Source: Phalacrocorax aristotelis
Taxonomy: Eukaryota; Chordata; Aves; Suliformes; Phalacrocoracidae
DNA length: 64,000 bases
NCBI RefSeq assembly: GCF_949628215.1
Contig: NC_134277.1
Coordinates: forward strand, 90,819,963-90,883,962
Reading direction: 5' to 3'
Shown here: piece after piece, positions 34,106 through 48,600 of the stretch
Numbering within the stretch: position 1 is the first letter of the stretch
Layout: each line of letters opens with the position of its first letter
Notes under the pieces: generated by a model
What the model saw: only the letters and a program-made list of their open reading frames with translations
Database searches by the model: none
What the model was told of the DNA's origin: nothing
Made by a program: the position numbers and the translations under genes

Positions 34106-37100
34106 AATTCCCATCTTTGTTTTGTAGAAGCCAGGAGGCTTTTGCACAGCTGAAGTCATGGTCATGACTTCTGTACATTAAAGGTCTTTTGCCTCAGAAT
34201 ACTTCACAGCATTCCGTGTGTCTGTGGAAGTTAACCATTATGTCCCTGTGCTTTGGGAAGTGAATGTGCTGATTGGCTTCCAGTTAAGTTTTGCTTAGTT
34301 ATGCATTGCTGGATATGAGACTCGCTTTCCTGTGGACTGGAAAAGGGATCTATTGTGAAGGACAAACCTGCTATAATATATGAAAAAGCTTTATCTATCC
34401 CTGCTGTAAAACAAAAACTAGGAAGAAAATCGAACTTCATTGCCAAGTACCTGCAAACCACCAAATTAAAATTAATTTAAGAATGCTAATACCTTTCTTG
34501 TTGTTATAAAAAAATTATATAAATTATAATGGTCTTTGTTGCTTTACTTGTAAAGAAAATTTAAAGTGAATGCAGTTTATTTTTTGCAAACTTTGACAAA
34601 TAATAATATTTTCATATATTAAAATTTAATGAAATTGCCAAGTGTGGGACTGAATTTTCTAAGCATTAAGGACTTGACACTGAGCTGTTGAACGTCTGTA
34701 CTTTCTAGATATTGATCCAACAAGGTCATTCATATCCCATTTTAACTATATGATTGAATCAATGGCCAGGAAACATTTATGCATTAAGTAATTTTGCATT
34801 GAAGAACCTGAAATCTTTTGCTGAATCAAGGCTTCTGCGTACTGAAGAGGAACCACAGGCATTCAGGAGATGCCTGTTCACAGGACTGCATTATGGTAGT
34901 TCATTTTTCTTTCCTTTTACTTTGTTCCTTTTCAAATTTTTTTTCCATCTCCATGTCTTCGGGATGTAACACTCACTGTTGTAATGGTTCCTAGTTCTGG
35001 AAAACTGGAGAATACCTATTGACTGTACATGCCATCAAAGCCATTTCTGCCATTTTTTCCTCTACCATTGGCCTAGTGTTTGTTGTTGTGGTTTTGTGTT
35101 TTTTTTTTTTTTAAATCATACATGTCTATCTCCCCACACCCCCCATGGCAGTGGGGGGTCCAGTTCTAATAGGAGTCACAGGTCAAAAGGCTCTGAATGA
35201 ACTATCAGAACAGCTGTCACTGATCCAGTTATATGAGATTTTCTTTCAAGGACTGTAATTTGCAACACTGTTAACAAGCATGAGTTCAATCTAAGAGGCA
35301 GCGATGCATTAGTAGGCCCATTCACCAAGAAGTGGCAGAAACTGGAAGCAATGTGATGAAAATAGTAAAAAAGGAAGGGATGACTCTTGTGAAGAGGAAA
35401 CTATCAATGAGGATTAGTCTCCTTAAATTTGATGAATTTTCAACTGGAGAACAGATAAAAAGGTAAAAATATTAGCTTTTTAAAAAATTTACTAGTTTAG
35501 TCTTCCTTTGATTTTTAAAAACACATTTTCTCATTTATGCTCAGGATAGACAGTGATTATAAGTTTTTCAGAGAAAGCCTTTTTTTCCCTAAGCTTAAGG
35601 GAAGGAGTCAGTTGGGAATGGCTCCACATTTTTTTGAACTGATCCTCCCTTATTTAAAAAAAAAAACAAGCCAAACATCTGTGTGTGACTATGCCTAGTG
35701 CTTGCCTGGGCATTGCACAAAGCCCTGTGAGGCCTTCTGGGAAACGTGCAGCACAGCACATCCTTGTTCTGCAACCTCCTGTTCCCAGAACAGTAGCAAG
35801 GAGGTAAAAAGAGGATCGATCCCTTGAGAAACAACATGCTGTGCTCTAGGCTGGAGAGACGCTTACACCAAATTGACTGGTATGGGTTTGGAGGAGGCAG
35901 TTTGCTGTTGTAAAAATAATACTTCATTAAGAAAACAAACACCTCCTGTGGCTTGGTGAAGCTCTGGGGAAGTGTATTACTGCAGTTTTCCTGGAGGTAT
36001 GAATCTGAAATGGTGTCATTTGCCTTTTTAAAGGAAGGACAGCAAGAATCTGGAAACTGGTTAAAAAGAAAAGAAGTTCTTAAATCATTTAACACTGTGA
36101 GCTGTCAATTAAAACGACAAAGCTTTTGTATTTATTTGCACTCATATAAAGTAGGCGCTTCTATTTTGATAACTGATGTGAAAACTCTTACGTGCTACAT
36201 GCTGAAATATAACTAGCAGTGTGGCCTGACTGAGCTGGAGCTAAGGTTGAAGCATTTGTGGAGTGAGGCAGCTGTTCTATTAAATCAATACACAAGACCC
36301 TAGCAGAAACCCCTGGAAGACTTTAGTCATTCACTTTTCACCACTATGTCCTTTCTGCTTCCCACTGTTCCTTAGGACAACGTACTTCTGCCTCTGCTAA
36401 AATTTTTTTTTTTCCTGTGCTTCGTAACAGACGGAGCAAAGGGATGTATGACAACTTAAAATTAGAATTCAAAGGAGGCCAAGTATCCTGCTGTTTCTAC
36501 TGGTCACCATCCTGTAATGCTGTATTCCTAATGCAAGAGGGTGCTCTATAGACACATCTTACGCGGAACAAAATACTTGCCTTAGCTTCAGAGGAAGCTT
36601 GCCAGAATGTTACCCTGATAAGAACGATTGTATTTTCCCTTGTGACTGCAACTGGACAGAGAGATAAAGAATTGAGTAAGCTGTGTGCATCCGGCAGTGA
36701 AGTTGCCTTCCTGTAGGTTTTACAAAGACACCCACAAAGAATTATAAAATATTTAACAGGTTTTTATATGCAAATCAATTCTTTAATATTAGTCATTTGC
36801 ATTCTTTCTGTAGACCATGAATCAGGATATGAAGTGGTGATATTTTTAAAAGCATATATTATATTATGTACATGTTTGATATTTCATAGGTATATCTACA
36901 AATCCTGCAAACCCTGGAAACCTCAGTTTCAAATCAAAGGCCGCCTTCTGCTTTCTACGCCACGCTGTACCTGGCAATACACTGCAGAATCCGTTTAAGG
37001 ATAAAAGCAAGGAGGAAGGTAGAAAATACAGATAGAGTGGAAGTGTTAAGGGAGAAAAGCAGTGGTTTCTACCAACGGTTTGTTCTGTGATTCATGGTGT

Positions 37101-40100
37101 TCTTCTGGCCTGTTCCTACCTTTTTGTTAAAGGACTGGTTGAGACCATAATGAAGATAGGCTAGAAGGCATTTGTTTCACATTTGCAAGAGACTGAGAAT
37201 GTGCAGTAACTTGATTAGTGACTCGAAGGAGTGGATTTTTATTTTTGGCATCTTGATATACTTCAGAGAAGGATTTTCTTAACTGGAAGGTATGAGAAAA
37301 CCTGAAAATGAATACTTTGGAATGACCTATTGACAGAAGTGCTTAGAGTACAAGTGTTTTTATCTGTCCTTTAAAAAACAAATACAATAATTCAGTAATG
37401 TCAGTATTTCTTGAAAATACACAGACCTAATATGTAGTATATTTTTAAAAAATTCTTCCGAAGAAAGGATTTTCAGTGCATTATGCAACAGAACTGGATT
37501 TTCTTCTGCAGTCTGGATCTCAATATATTCCTAAATAAAATGTTTAGACAGTTGAATCAGAAATGTATTTCATTTCCATTGACAAGATAGGTGACAGAAA
37601 CTGAAGCATGAATGTTTTTAGATTTGCCCATCAGCACTCAGTTATGTTCTGAATGCAGTGCTCAGTAGTCCAAGCAGCAAACTGAGCTTTGGGATCGGAT
37701 CTGTGTAGAACAACTGAACACAAAAAAGCACAGTCATGTGCTTTAATTACACTATTACAGTTTGCTACAAGGTATTGAGGTTTGCTTTACCTGAAAGTTT
37801 CTCAGTCTTTAAGCTGGAGTAACTTAAATACATGCTGCTTCTTTCTAGAAGAATTACTATTTAATATTATACTCCAGAGTATGAATTCAACTACAGTTTA
37901 AAAAGTCTTCTGCCTGAAGAGAAAGGAGGTAACTGAATAGAATAACATTAAATCTGAAACTCTAAGGTACAATAATAGCAGAAAGAGTAATGCTGACAGG
38001 GGCAATGCTTTTGCTCAGGCTACAAAGAAAATGCAGCAGCAGGAAAAGACAACCAGAGCCGGTTTTACATGATACAGAAACCTGATTCCAGATACTTCTT
38101 GTTGGTGCTGAGCTTGCAACTGTGAGAAAATTTTCAGTTTACTATCAGTCTGTCATATGACAAGAATAAAATTCCTAGAGCTGCCCAGAAGCTCGAACAA
38201 ACCACCAGCCTCCTTGTGAGATTGGGTCTGTTTTATTTGTTTAATGTGTAGCTCCATTTTAATCAGCCGTATTATTTTGCCTTGGCCACAGCTATCATTT
38301 TTCATCATATCCTGACTTTGCAAACAGGAAGCGTCTCCCATGAAAGATGCTACTAATTGATGTCATCCTGCAGGCGCTTTGTCTGCAAAGCAGGTCTGTG
38401 CCATGTAAATGTTTACAAGTAGTACTCCTAATAATGTTAAAAGGAAAGCCTTGTGATCACGCAATAAACCTGGTGAAAGAAATTGTGGGTGGTGATAGGA
38501 AAATATGCTGGTTTACCAGATTCCCAGCCATATTCTCACATGATTTGACTTCATTCCTGTCTACCAAACAGTATTTTTGGCTCCTGGGCTTTAACCTATT
38601 TAACATATAAAACTATGTTTCTTTGAAAGTGCTTGCCAACGTACTCTAATTAGCTTATACTAAAACAGTAGGCTAGACATGGCGTGTTGATAATATTATA
38701 TTATAAAGCACTCAAGTTTTAAAACCAGAGATAGATGCTGGCAGAAAGTTCTCTGCCTTTTCTGCTCCAGTGGTTTTGGATATCTTCCACATTGTAAGAG
38801 TAAACTTTCAAGTTAAAACCGAGACAATGCCTGCTAAACCTAAGCAGAAGCAGAAAAGGGAGATCACTCTGTCTTGTACTCGGAGACCCGAATCTGAGTG
38901 TATTTTTTTTTCCATTCATTCCGGAAGGAATGGATGGAGCACATGATGAAATATATGACCTTCTAATTTGCCCTGCAATATTCAAGATGTTGCTGTTGAC
39001 TGCAGCCACTCTGTTAAGGAGCCCTGAAAGGATATAATTTATTTAGCCTACCAGCAACCATGCTACATTTGAACTTTTTAAAGCTCTTTCTACAAGCAAC
39101 TATTAAGCAAAGCTGCTATTTAAGGCTGGTACTTGCATAGGATGCTACTTGACACTGTACTGATGAAACCTAGACCACTCAAAAGAGCTTCCAGGGTGGA
39201 AGCAATATAGTTGATGTGTCTTTCCAAAAATACTCAGAACCGATTTGCTTTTCCTGCCTGTGTGCTTAATTTTTAATATTATAATCTCTTTTGTGCCAGG
39301 GTTTTGTTGTGGTGGGTGGGAGGCGGTGGTTTGGTTTTGTATTTCTATAACATTGCGAATAATTACACTCAAGCTCATACATCCTGTTTCTTCTAAAATT
39401 ACTTTTAGCAGTAATTTCCGAGAATGCCATTGCAGGGATTGTTCTTGGTTGAATGTTTATGAGGTACCTTTTGCTTTCATAAATTTTGTTCTAGAAAGAA
39501 CAAGTCATCTACCATACATGCCATATGGAGAACACCATACTAGGCAAGAATTAATTTATTTAGGAAAGGACAATGGTGTATGAGGGCAAATGAAGTTAAC
39601 AGAACTCACTAGTGAAAGGTGTTTGTCTATTGTGTGTCTCATAGAGTAACATGAGGAGTCAGTAGTTCATTAGTACTGAATACTAATTTCATATAAAATA
39701 GTTGTTTCCTGTATCCATGAAAAGCTGTTTAGCATTAAAAAACAGAATGCAACCTTTATTAGTATGTAATTAAATAGAGCGTAAGAAATTATGCACATCA
39801 CACAGTCGGATGAGCAGAGATTTTGCAGAATTACTTGTTCAAAATAATTTGGCGAATGGTTCATGTGAGCTGTTTAGCTTACATAGTTACAGTCAGAAAC
39901 TGCCCTCCATATTAGTTCCTTTGATAAATAAATACTCGTAATTCATTATGCTGACTGATAAGTTTATAATTTCCTACAAATGGCACGCTATAGATTCTGC
40001 TCTCCAGCTTTCCAAAACGGCTGTGTCAGCCCATACATATGTTCACAATATTCCATTATTGACAAATATTTGTTCAGAAATGCATATGCCAGCCATGCAC

Positions 40101-40224
40101 AGAATTTTCGTCTCAGCTACCTCAAAATTTCGCCTTTGGTCCTAGTGAGGAAAATTACCGTACATACTCTGAAAGGGCAGGGGTTTTAGCATTGCTTGAC
40201 TAAAAGCGGAAACAGCAGTGTAAA
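34106..40224. other. UPP1 3' UTR and intergenic DNA
   Basis: The start must contain the UPP1 3' UTR. I see only weak ATTAAA-type candidates (for example 34,178-34,183) and no unambiguous AATAAA close to the stop. The rest is AT-rich, with poly(T) near 35,098-35,113. A 166-codon open stretch on the minus strand (35,595-36,095) has no recognisable motif and is judged chance. Confidence 0.5.
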
Positions 40225-40312
40225 TTTGGGGTTTCCCTGTGCAGGGACAGGAGTTGGACTTAATGATCCTTGTGGGTCCCTTCCAACTCAGGACATTCTA
40301 TGAGTCTATGAT
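40225..40312 (+). mobile_element. CR1 LINE, extreme 3' end fragment
   Basis: About 90 bases: GAGTTGGACTTAATGATCC, GGTCCCTTCCAACTCAGGA, then ATTCTATGAGTCTATGAT. This is the CR1 3' untranslated end with its short terminal repeats. It is strongly truncated and moderately diverged. Confidence 0.9.
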
Positions 40313-42573
40313 CCCTTATGCAAATGCCAAGCCAGCTGTGAAGTAGAGCTTCTTGGTGAGGTATGTTCTTCCTTTCTGGTGGTTTGCCCAGCTACACTTT
40401 GCCACCATAGGGCTCACGAAGAGGAGAGCCCCAGAGTGGGGGGATGATGGGAGAGGTGAGGCGTGGGGGACATGTGGCTCTGTGGCACAGCACGGGGGCT
40501 GCTCTTCAGCGCTGGAGGAAACAGAAAGATGGTAACGTGCTTGACGACTGCTGGAGGTATGCGTTTTGCCGGTACCACAATGATGGAGGAACAGAGTGGG
40601 AAGTAGGTGTTAGTGGAAGAAGAGAGGATGTGCTCAATAGACCCACCTTCATACATAATTAATCCTGCTTTAAAATGCTTAGCATCATTCAGGTAAACAC
40701 TGAACTACTTAGCTTTTTAGTACGGCCTGAGGACTTTCACATTTCTTTTTAAAGCTAAATGATTACTTCAGTAATTTTTCAGTCTCAGAGCAGAGAAAAT
40801 AAAAGGAAGTCCCACCATATTTGAGGAATAAAGGCATTCAACTAGTCATATTCAGCTGTGACTGCATCTGTGATTTCTGCTTTGCTGAGAGGTGATTTTT
40901 TACCAGTATGTAAAAATTTATGAACTCATGACAGCTATACAATCTATTTTTTCTCTGCTACCTGAACCCATGGAAAATGTAAAAATTAAACCAGAAATTG
41001 ACATAATTTCAAATACAAAGATTTTTACAGATTAATCAGTCAGTTTAACATGAAGTGGGGTAATTAAGCTTCACAACATGCTCTGGAGGGCCAAAAACTG
41101 CTGCTGGGTGACCCAAATCCAAACCCTGGGAAACGGAAGCTCAGGCACTGGACATAAGACATCAGCTGAACCTCATCCCATGGAAACAGGCAGAGCTCAG
41201 TGGACTTACAGATGTGCAGTTGCTCATTGCAGAAGTATCAGGCTTATTAATTTCTTAGATTGCTGCCTTAGCTCAAATGTAGTGGAAGTTGGATTCCTCA
41301 CTAGTGACTTTTGTATGCAAAAAGTTTTTACATTTTTTGGGATTTTACTCTTAATGTGGAAAAGTAGCTGTGAATGTCGTCTCTTGCATTCAATAGTAAT
41401 GCATTTTGCAGAGCCAGTAATGATGCAATTTATGCAGCAATAATGAGAAATAAAGAATATTTGTTCAGGCATCACACTGTCCTAATGCTTGTGTTTGTGT
41501 GATTCATGATTCTGATTATAGGTGGTTTGAATCACGTTCTATAGTGGCTGTGTTATGTGTCTCCATTCACCACAGAGAGAGCTTTTGGCGATCAGATTCT
41601 ATCTTAGGCAATTCATCTGGGTAGAGCAAAACACACAGAAAGTTTACTCCTCTGCTCAAGGTAGCATTCCAATTTGGTAGGGCAGTCATCCTCACCCCCT
41701 GGGTAAAACAGCACAGCTCTGCAACGCCAGACACCTGCTGTGTCTCCAAGTGTCCCTGCTGCCACAGGTATGCGCAGGCTCCCCTCCTGCAGATCCCCCC
41801 ACTCAGCCCCAGGAATTGCCCTCCCTCCTCTTTGCTGAAGGAAACGCTGGAAGACTGATTTTAATTCTGGGTGGCATGTAGGAATTAATTAACACAGTTT
41901 TCTGACTTGTCGGAATATTCCACCTTTATGTAGGTAATATATACCTAAAAAGGAGAACGAAATGTCAAACACACACCCTTTATAAGATAAAATGAAACAG
42001 TTGCATGATGATGCAATGGGACCACCACAGCACTACACATGTACTTATAAGGGTGCTCTAGAAGTACACAGACATTTACAGGGCTACGTGTTTAAACAAT
42101 GTACTTATTTTCCTAGTATTCTTTTTTTCTAAAAATCTAAGCATATGTATGCAAAATTACATTAACACTGCAGTGACAGAAAGTCATCAAACTGGAAAAA
42201 AACAAATGTGTGTTACATATTCTTTTTTTTCCCCTGCTGTTTGCATTCATTTTTATTCCAGAAAAATAGAAACAAGTGCAGAATATATACTGTGGCTTAA
42301 GGACCCTGAAGGCATTTATACAAACCCATCCCCTTACTGTTCACTGCACTGAGAAGCAAATGGAAAAACGAGATTCCTCAATGAATACAAAACAAGAGGC
42401 GGAAACATAATCTCATCTTCCCTCAGTAAGCAGGCAAATCTCTTGCACCATTCCCTAGTGCCGGAATTAAACAGCTTGTGAATAACGTGTTCAGGCTGCT
42501 TGGTGAGATGATTCTAAGTTAGAAAGTCCTTAAGAAGCCACTCTGCAAGTGGATGAAGAAAAGAAAAGACGAT
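40313..42573. other. Intergenic, upstream of ABCA13
   Basis: There is no CpG island and no clear promoter or untranslated exon for ABCA13. A patch at about 40,380-40,640 is richer in GC than its surroundings. The ABCA13 promoter and any 5' untranslated exon may lie here but cannot be placed. Confidence 0.45.
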
Positions 42574-42642
42574 ATGGGGCATGCTGTACACCAGTTCAAG
42601 GCTCTGTTTTGGAAGAATTGGCTCTGCCGTGTGAGGCAACCG
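42574..42642 (+). CDS. ABCA13: ABCA13 coding exon 1
   Basis: ATG 42,574 has a strong context (G at -3 and G at +4) and begins the block conserved in human. An in-frame ATG at 42,553 would add seven mostly charged residues (MKKRKDD) in a weak context. The frame is open back to a TAG at 42,520-42,522. The donor is CCG|GTGAGT, phase 0. Confidence 0.93.
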
Positions 42643-45600
42643 GTGAGTTTTTGGAAATTATCAAAAAAGGAATATTTTAAATCTTTCTTTAATATCTGTT
42701 GGAAAGAGTGTATCTATCGATTTTCCCTTTTCATGGCAGGTTGTTAGGTTGCATTGCAAGTTGCATAGGCTGGCTGCAAGTGGTTCTTCTTTTGCTTTTG
42801 GTCTCCTAATTGTTGAAAACGCAAGTAGAGAACAACAGTGTGTTTTAATTCTCAAATGGCTGAATACAGCAATTCTCCCCAGTTTGCAAATGAGACAGGA
42901 AATCTCATAAAAGTTTTGAAGAGCCACAGCTTACCTTTTAATTATCATTAGATGCTACCAGTGCTTGTAGCAGTGGTGAGGATGAAAATAAATTTTCTTC
43001 ACATTACAGGTACCCATTGGTAATGTAAGAAATCTTCCACACTGTGATCAAAATGTAGATATGGGGAATGTAAGGATTGTATATTAAAATCGTATGTACT
43101 TCAAGATTTCCATTCTTATCCATGCTAAAAACCCTAAATTAAGCTTTTAAATTCCAACATGCAGAATGTGGCAGCTACTTCAACAGCAATCAAAATTCAA
43201 ATAACACTCAAATATGAGATGAGATGTCATTGTTCGCTTTTACTGTGACTGAGGTGATTTTTTAATTTAAGATAGAAGGAAGCGAATCTTCTCACGTGAG
43301 ATAACATTTTTGTGGAAAAAAAAGTCACTTTAACAGTTTCTTATTGATTTCCCTTGTCTGTGATGATCAGGGATTTACAATGTGGCACTTTGGCTGCTTT
43401 GGATAGGATTACCTCAATAAAATAAAGATAGAGCTTTTTATTTCAGAAATATTTCACTTAATTAAAATTGAGCTTTAGAGAGATAATTTCTTCTCCAAAT
43501 GGTTTAAAGTTGTATCTTTTAATACAAAAGACATTTTTGGGGGAATACTGGTGGTTATATTCTTCATTCCTAAACACTTATGTATGCTCCCTGTTCCTCG
43601 TACTTCAGTTGGTGTGCATTAAGTGGCTTCTCAGTATCTTGTGTTCTCTTCCATGCTGATCTATTTCTCTTCTTGCTCTGTCTAGTTTTCCCTGTTGTAT
43701 ATTTTTGAAGGACAAAATCTTCATTCATGTAAATTTTAAGTCTGCCTAATAGGTAGCTTCCCCAAATAGAGAGGTCACTGAAATGCAGACTTCCCCAAAC
43801 CAGGAATTACAATAAATGACCCAAAGGAAACTTAATTCTGCCTGTTCAGAGCCAGGAGCTGCCCTGGGGAATTTGCAAGTCCTTCTTATGTGCTCATTGT
43901 GAGAACACTGAGCCATGAAGGCGCTCCATCTGCAGTTACAGAAGAAGAAATCCAGGTCGTTCATCCACCTATGCAAAGGGCAGGTCAAACCCTTGTGAAT
44001 CTGAAGAGAGAAGCATTTCCTGAAGGATCTGATGTGATTCAGCTCTGTATTACATTGGGTAGATCTATCTGTAGAAGGCAATTGTCTTCTTATGGTTTTT
44101 TATGAGCAGTTAGGGCTAGAAGACAAGTGTGGTCTGTTGGACTGATGATGTGCCATGAGTGTCATGTGGCATTAGTTGATATGACACAGTGAAGGGTGAA
44201 GGAGCTGTGAGAGACGTAAGTGTTCTGTAAAGAGTAGATGTTCTGACTGAAATTCGGAGAGGCATCAGCACCTCTTACTAACACGGTTCAAAGGCAGCAC
44301 AGGATAATACGTACGTTTGGACGTCAGTTGGAGTCTGAAATTGCAGTTGTATAGCAGATACCTTCTCTTTTCAGTTTTCAGAAGGTTTTACTTCCGAAGT
44401 ACAGATTCTGGGAGCTCAGGGGATACATACTACCAGGCAACTGTACTGCTTAAGTTTTTTATCACCGCATTTCTTAACTATTGTTTATATAGTATTTATT
44501 TATATTTATAATATAAATAAATTTATATTTATAATATAGTATTTATTACCATCCAAACTTGCAGCTCGGTGAAGGACGAAATGTGATTCCCAAATTCTTT
44601 TGTTCTGATACCCTAATTTAAAGGACAATTGGGATTATAATCATGTTGTGAAATGCTTGGAATATATAGTTGCTAATATGGCTATTAGGAGAAAACAGAA
44701 ATATCCTAAAATTATGTCCTTTTTAAAAAGTTGCTACTGTTAATAATTTTTGGTTTTAGATTAATGTTAAGCATGAGAGAAAATACTGGTATAATTCTTG
44801 GTCTTCATCTGCCCCTACACTGAGTGTCATCTTTGCCCTGCCTCTGTTCTTTACAGTTCACACTCCTTTTTTCCACACTTTAAAAGATATAAACATCCCT
44901 AAAAGTTGCTTACTGCTGAGTGCCCTCTGTTTTGCGTATGTATGTTTTTGAATCAGTGAAAAAAAAAAAACCAACAAAAAGAAACCCAAACAAACCAGTA
45001 AACAGTACAAAGTTGTCCGCTTTTATCAGCTAGATCCTAAGGCTCCATTACCAAATTCACCATTCTTCCAGGTGCAACTCACCAGAATGGCGTAAGCTCT
45101 CAGACCCGAGTTCCCCTCAGTGCTTGGGTAAAGCAGCTGTGCAAGGGCTGACATCTTTCTAATGCCCTTTCTTTGAACCTTCCTCTGTTGGTGCCTTTCC
45201 TATCTGAACATGAATATGCCTTATAGAGCAGTATCACTTCCCACCCTTACCAGGAATAACTTGCTCAATAAGATCAGTTTTGCTTGCTTAATGCCTGCAG
45301 CATGCTGATGGTTCATTGAGTCCTCCAACCTATTTTGACTTCAGCCCAACCTGTTAGTGCCTCTGCAGCTGCCTGCTCAGTTCTTGTACTTATTCCAAAT
45401 TCTGCTGTTATCACACGCTCTGCAGGAGCCAGCTGAGTGGGGTTTGCTTTATTTGCCTAAAAATATCATTAGCTTACCAAAGGACAGGACTGCTAAGGGC
45501 TCTTTTGGGGGTTGGGAAAACAAACCCAACTTATTTCAGACTCCCTCACATCCAAGCATCAGCTTCATGGTTGCTACTGTTGCTACTCAGGCAGTGGTTG

Positions 45601-48600
45601 AGATAGTGCAAGGACAGCTGGAGCAGACTGTGGCAATGTGGTCAATGGGATTAATTCTTAATAATCCTAGGGCCTCCGCAATTGCTATTATCAACATCCA
45701 GACTCATGGTACTCTAACAAAGAAAGGCATAAGCATGTTAGACTGAGAAGCCTACTTCTGATAAGCCACTATTGCATACTGAAATTCTGGAGATAAATGG
45801 AAAAAATGTGGAAATGATTTGTTTTCCTAAAACCTTCGAAATAACAGAAGTTACTCTAATAGGCCTATACTTGCTTGGCTCACTGGTATTCTCCAGTTGC
45901 GAATTTGATGTATTTATTAAACCTTGAATTTTACAGATTCACCAAAATCATTGCTATTTGCCCCATTCTTTAAGTGCAATGAGGTTTCTCAGGTGAATGG
46001 CAACAACCAAGGAGAATGAATGCAGTCCAGAATGAGAGCAACAATTGTTTACAGCTCTTATAACTTCATTAGGTGCCTTTCTCTCCCAGTGCCAATGCTA
46101 GTGCAAGGTTCATTTTGATCCCTAGATTTGTGGGGAAAAAAAAATAATTAATTTACCCGTTTTAAAAAATGCTGCTGTTGTATTTTTGGAATTTAAGAAT
46201 CTTTGGTTCATTTGTCCCAGATTTGGACTAATAACCCTTCCCTGCATGCCAGGTTTTTGGTTATTCTGACTAAGCAAATTAATTTTGGAAGAGCTTAAAC
46301 CGGAGAAGAGTTCTCAACTGTAACTGTTCTGTACCTGGCATACCCTATTATATTACAGCCTGTGTGACTGTTCTAGTCAGAGAGTATTCTCTTGTATTTC
46401 TAGCCAGATGACACTCAGTAATACCTATAAATGCTTTCTACATACCATCTGATAATCTAGCAGCAATTCTCAGTAAGTCAAACTCTTCAAGTTCAAAATA
46501 TTTCTAAAATATAATTGCAGACAAAAAAGCCCAGGAACAGGCCGAAACCAATTAACTAAAGTCTACCTGAAATAAATGAACTTCCTTGGCTGCATCCAAA
46601 GTCCATGGAAATCTATGGGAAGAACACCAACCAAAGGTTTAGGCCATGTGATATATCACAACCCATGAAAGTTGCAAGGGTGAGCCTCTGGTGACCTGCT
46701 ATGGTATACCAAAGGGAGTGGCAATGGAGAATGTCCAGTTAATTTAATAGCTATCTTAAATATGAATGACTGGTCCTTAATGCAGCCTAATAGGGGAAAT
46801 GTTAAGAAAAAAGAAGGTCCAGGATAAGGATATTTTTATATATGTCTAGGTGAACTAATCTAGATTTTGAAGTCCGAAGCGTGCCTTATACTGAATGGAC
46901 GGGAAATTTGTTTCTCCATTACTAGGGATTTGTTTTGTCTCAGTTAATGAGAAACACAATATGTTTTCTGCTTTTCTGTTGTGGTAAGCAAGTAGAATCT
47001 TTCAGATTCCTTAACCCGTATAAAACTGTTTGTACAGCTCAAAAGCATCCCACAGTGCTAGTACCGTGCTCTTCAATTTTAGTAATAAGATAGTGTGATA
47101 TTTTTGATCCCAGGTCTACTTCTCCAGAGACATTTAATAAAATCTGTTCTGTCCCTCTGGGAAGGCCTTTGTCATGATTAAAAGCCTTCAAGTCTATCCC
47201 TTCTCTGCTTTGTAGCACAAATAAATCCCTCTTAACAACATATTCATTCTCCTGCATTTTTTGCTTGAAACCTTCTTACTGATTACAGATAACATGTTAG
47301 ATTTCATTGACCAAAGAGGTACTCTCATCAATAAGTGTCCTAGTGAAATGCTGCTCCAAATTCACATCTTTTTCAGTAAGGCCTAGATTTAGCTCTAGCA
47401 TTTTTACTAACAGTATGGATACTGGTGACTGAGCCAGTAGGTAAAACCATTCCTGTTCTTCCCACATCATGAGTCCTTGTCAAATACAATAAAGAACCTC
47501 AAGGTTTTTTAGTTGGTAGGTGACAACCAGTTGCTTTTTTTGGCCATAAGTCCAGTCCTGAGCTTTCAGAAGTAGAGCTGCCTGGTATTAGCTCTGGTGG
47601 CTCCTCACCATGGTTTTATTTACATGACTTTGCATTTTGTACTGGTGGTTGTACTGAAAAACCAAATAGCCAGCACAGTTATTTTAGTGCTTAGGGCTCA
47701 CAAGTATGATTCTGGATATTGTGCAATGGAGTTGAAAGCTATTGAGCCAACTGCACATTCAATTTCTTTATTTATGCTTGACCTGCTTGCAAGAGGTAAA
47801 GGAAATCCCTGGTACAAGTCCAGTGCAGTAGGACAGAGAGAGAACAGCAGGCTTGAAATCAGAAGATTTTGTCTACAAGTTCCCCAGAGATGGTTCCCGT
47901 TGTGCAGAATCCCAAATGGCTTCTCCAGTTTATAGAAAGATGAGTAGGAGCAAAGAAGGTCAGATAATAAGTAGCTCTATTCTATCTAGAAAGAATTATC
48001 AAGTGAATACCTAAATACACCTACAGCTCCATGCACAGGTGTCAGGGCCCTGAGGACACCGACATGTCTTAATGGCCCTGAACAGCCTCATCTGGGGCAA
48101 CAACCCACACAACCAGCCCTGTGCCTATTTAAACTCAGTCTGGGGCCTTTAGTATGCATGATAGTCTCCGGCTCAACTGTACTTTCCTATAGACTCTGCT
48201 AGGGATTGCAGGATTGTGTCTGACCCTGGCTGCTCTCATTGGAAGTGAGCACGGTCTGCAGGTTAGCTTCCTGGCTTGATTTTAGGCCTACCTCATCACT
48301 GCAGACTTGCTTGGAGATCAGTACTCTCAGCTGAACCTGGCTGCTATGGCCCAGCCTGCTTGCCTTACTGGGGTACTGCAGGACAGGCCCTGCCTGACAA
48401 AGACCCTGCTGGCCTGGCATCCCCTTTGGCTCCCTGCCTTTTAGGGAGCAGCTGGATGGTGCTGTCTTCTAACTGCCAGCTTAGACTGCCGTGAGCACCA
48501 GGGAGTCCAGACTATGGCTGTCCAGGGCCTTCCCCCTATAAACCCTCCCTGTGCTGTGGTCTCCCATAGCCCTGATCCCCTGCCTGGGCTTCTTGTGGGA

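Noticed and set aside
35595-36095. 166-codon open frame on the minus strand between UPP1 and ABCA13
   Set aside because: No motif, no splice or promoter support. A rough estimate of stop frequency over six frames makes about one such frame per window unsurprising.
45357-45746. 129-codon open frame on + in ABCA13 intron 1
   Set aside because: It briefly suggested an old viral or cellular coding relic, but I could match no family block in it or in its flanks.
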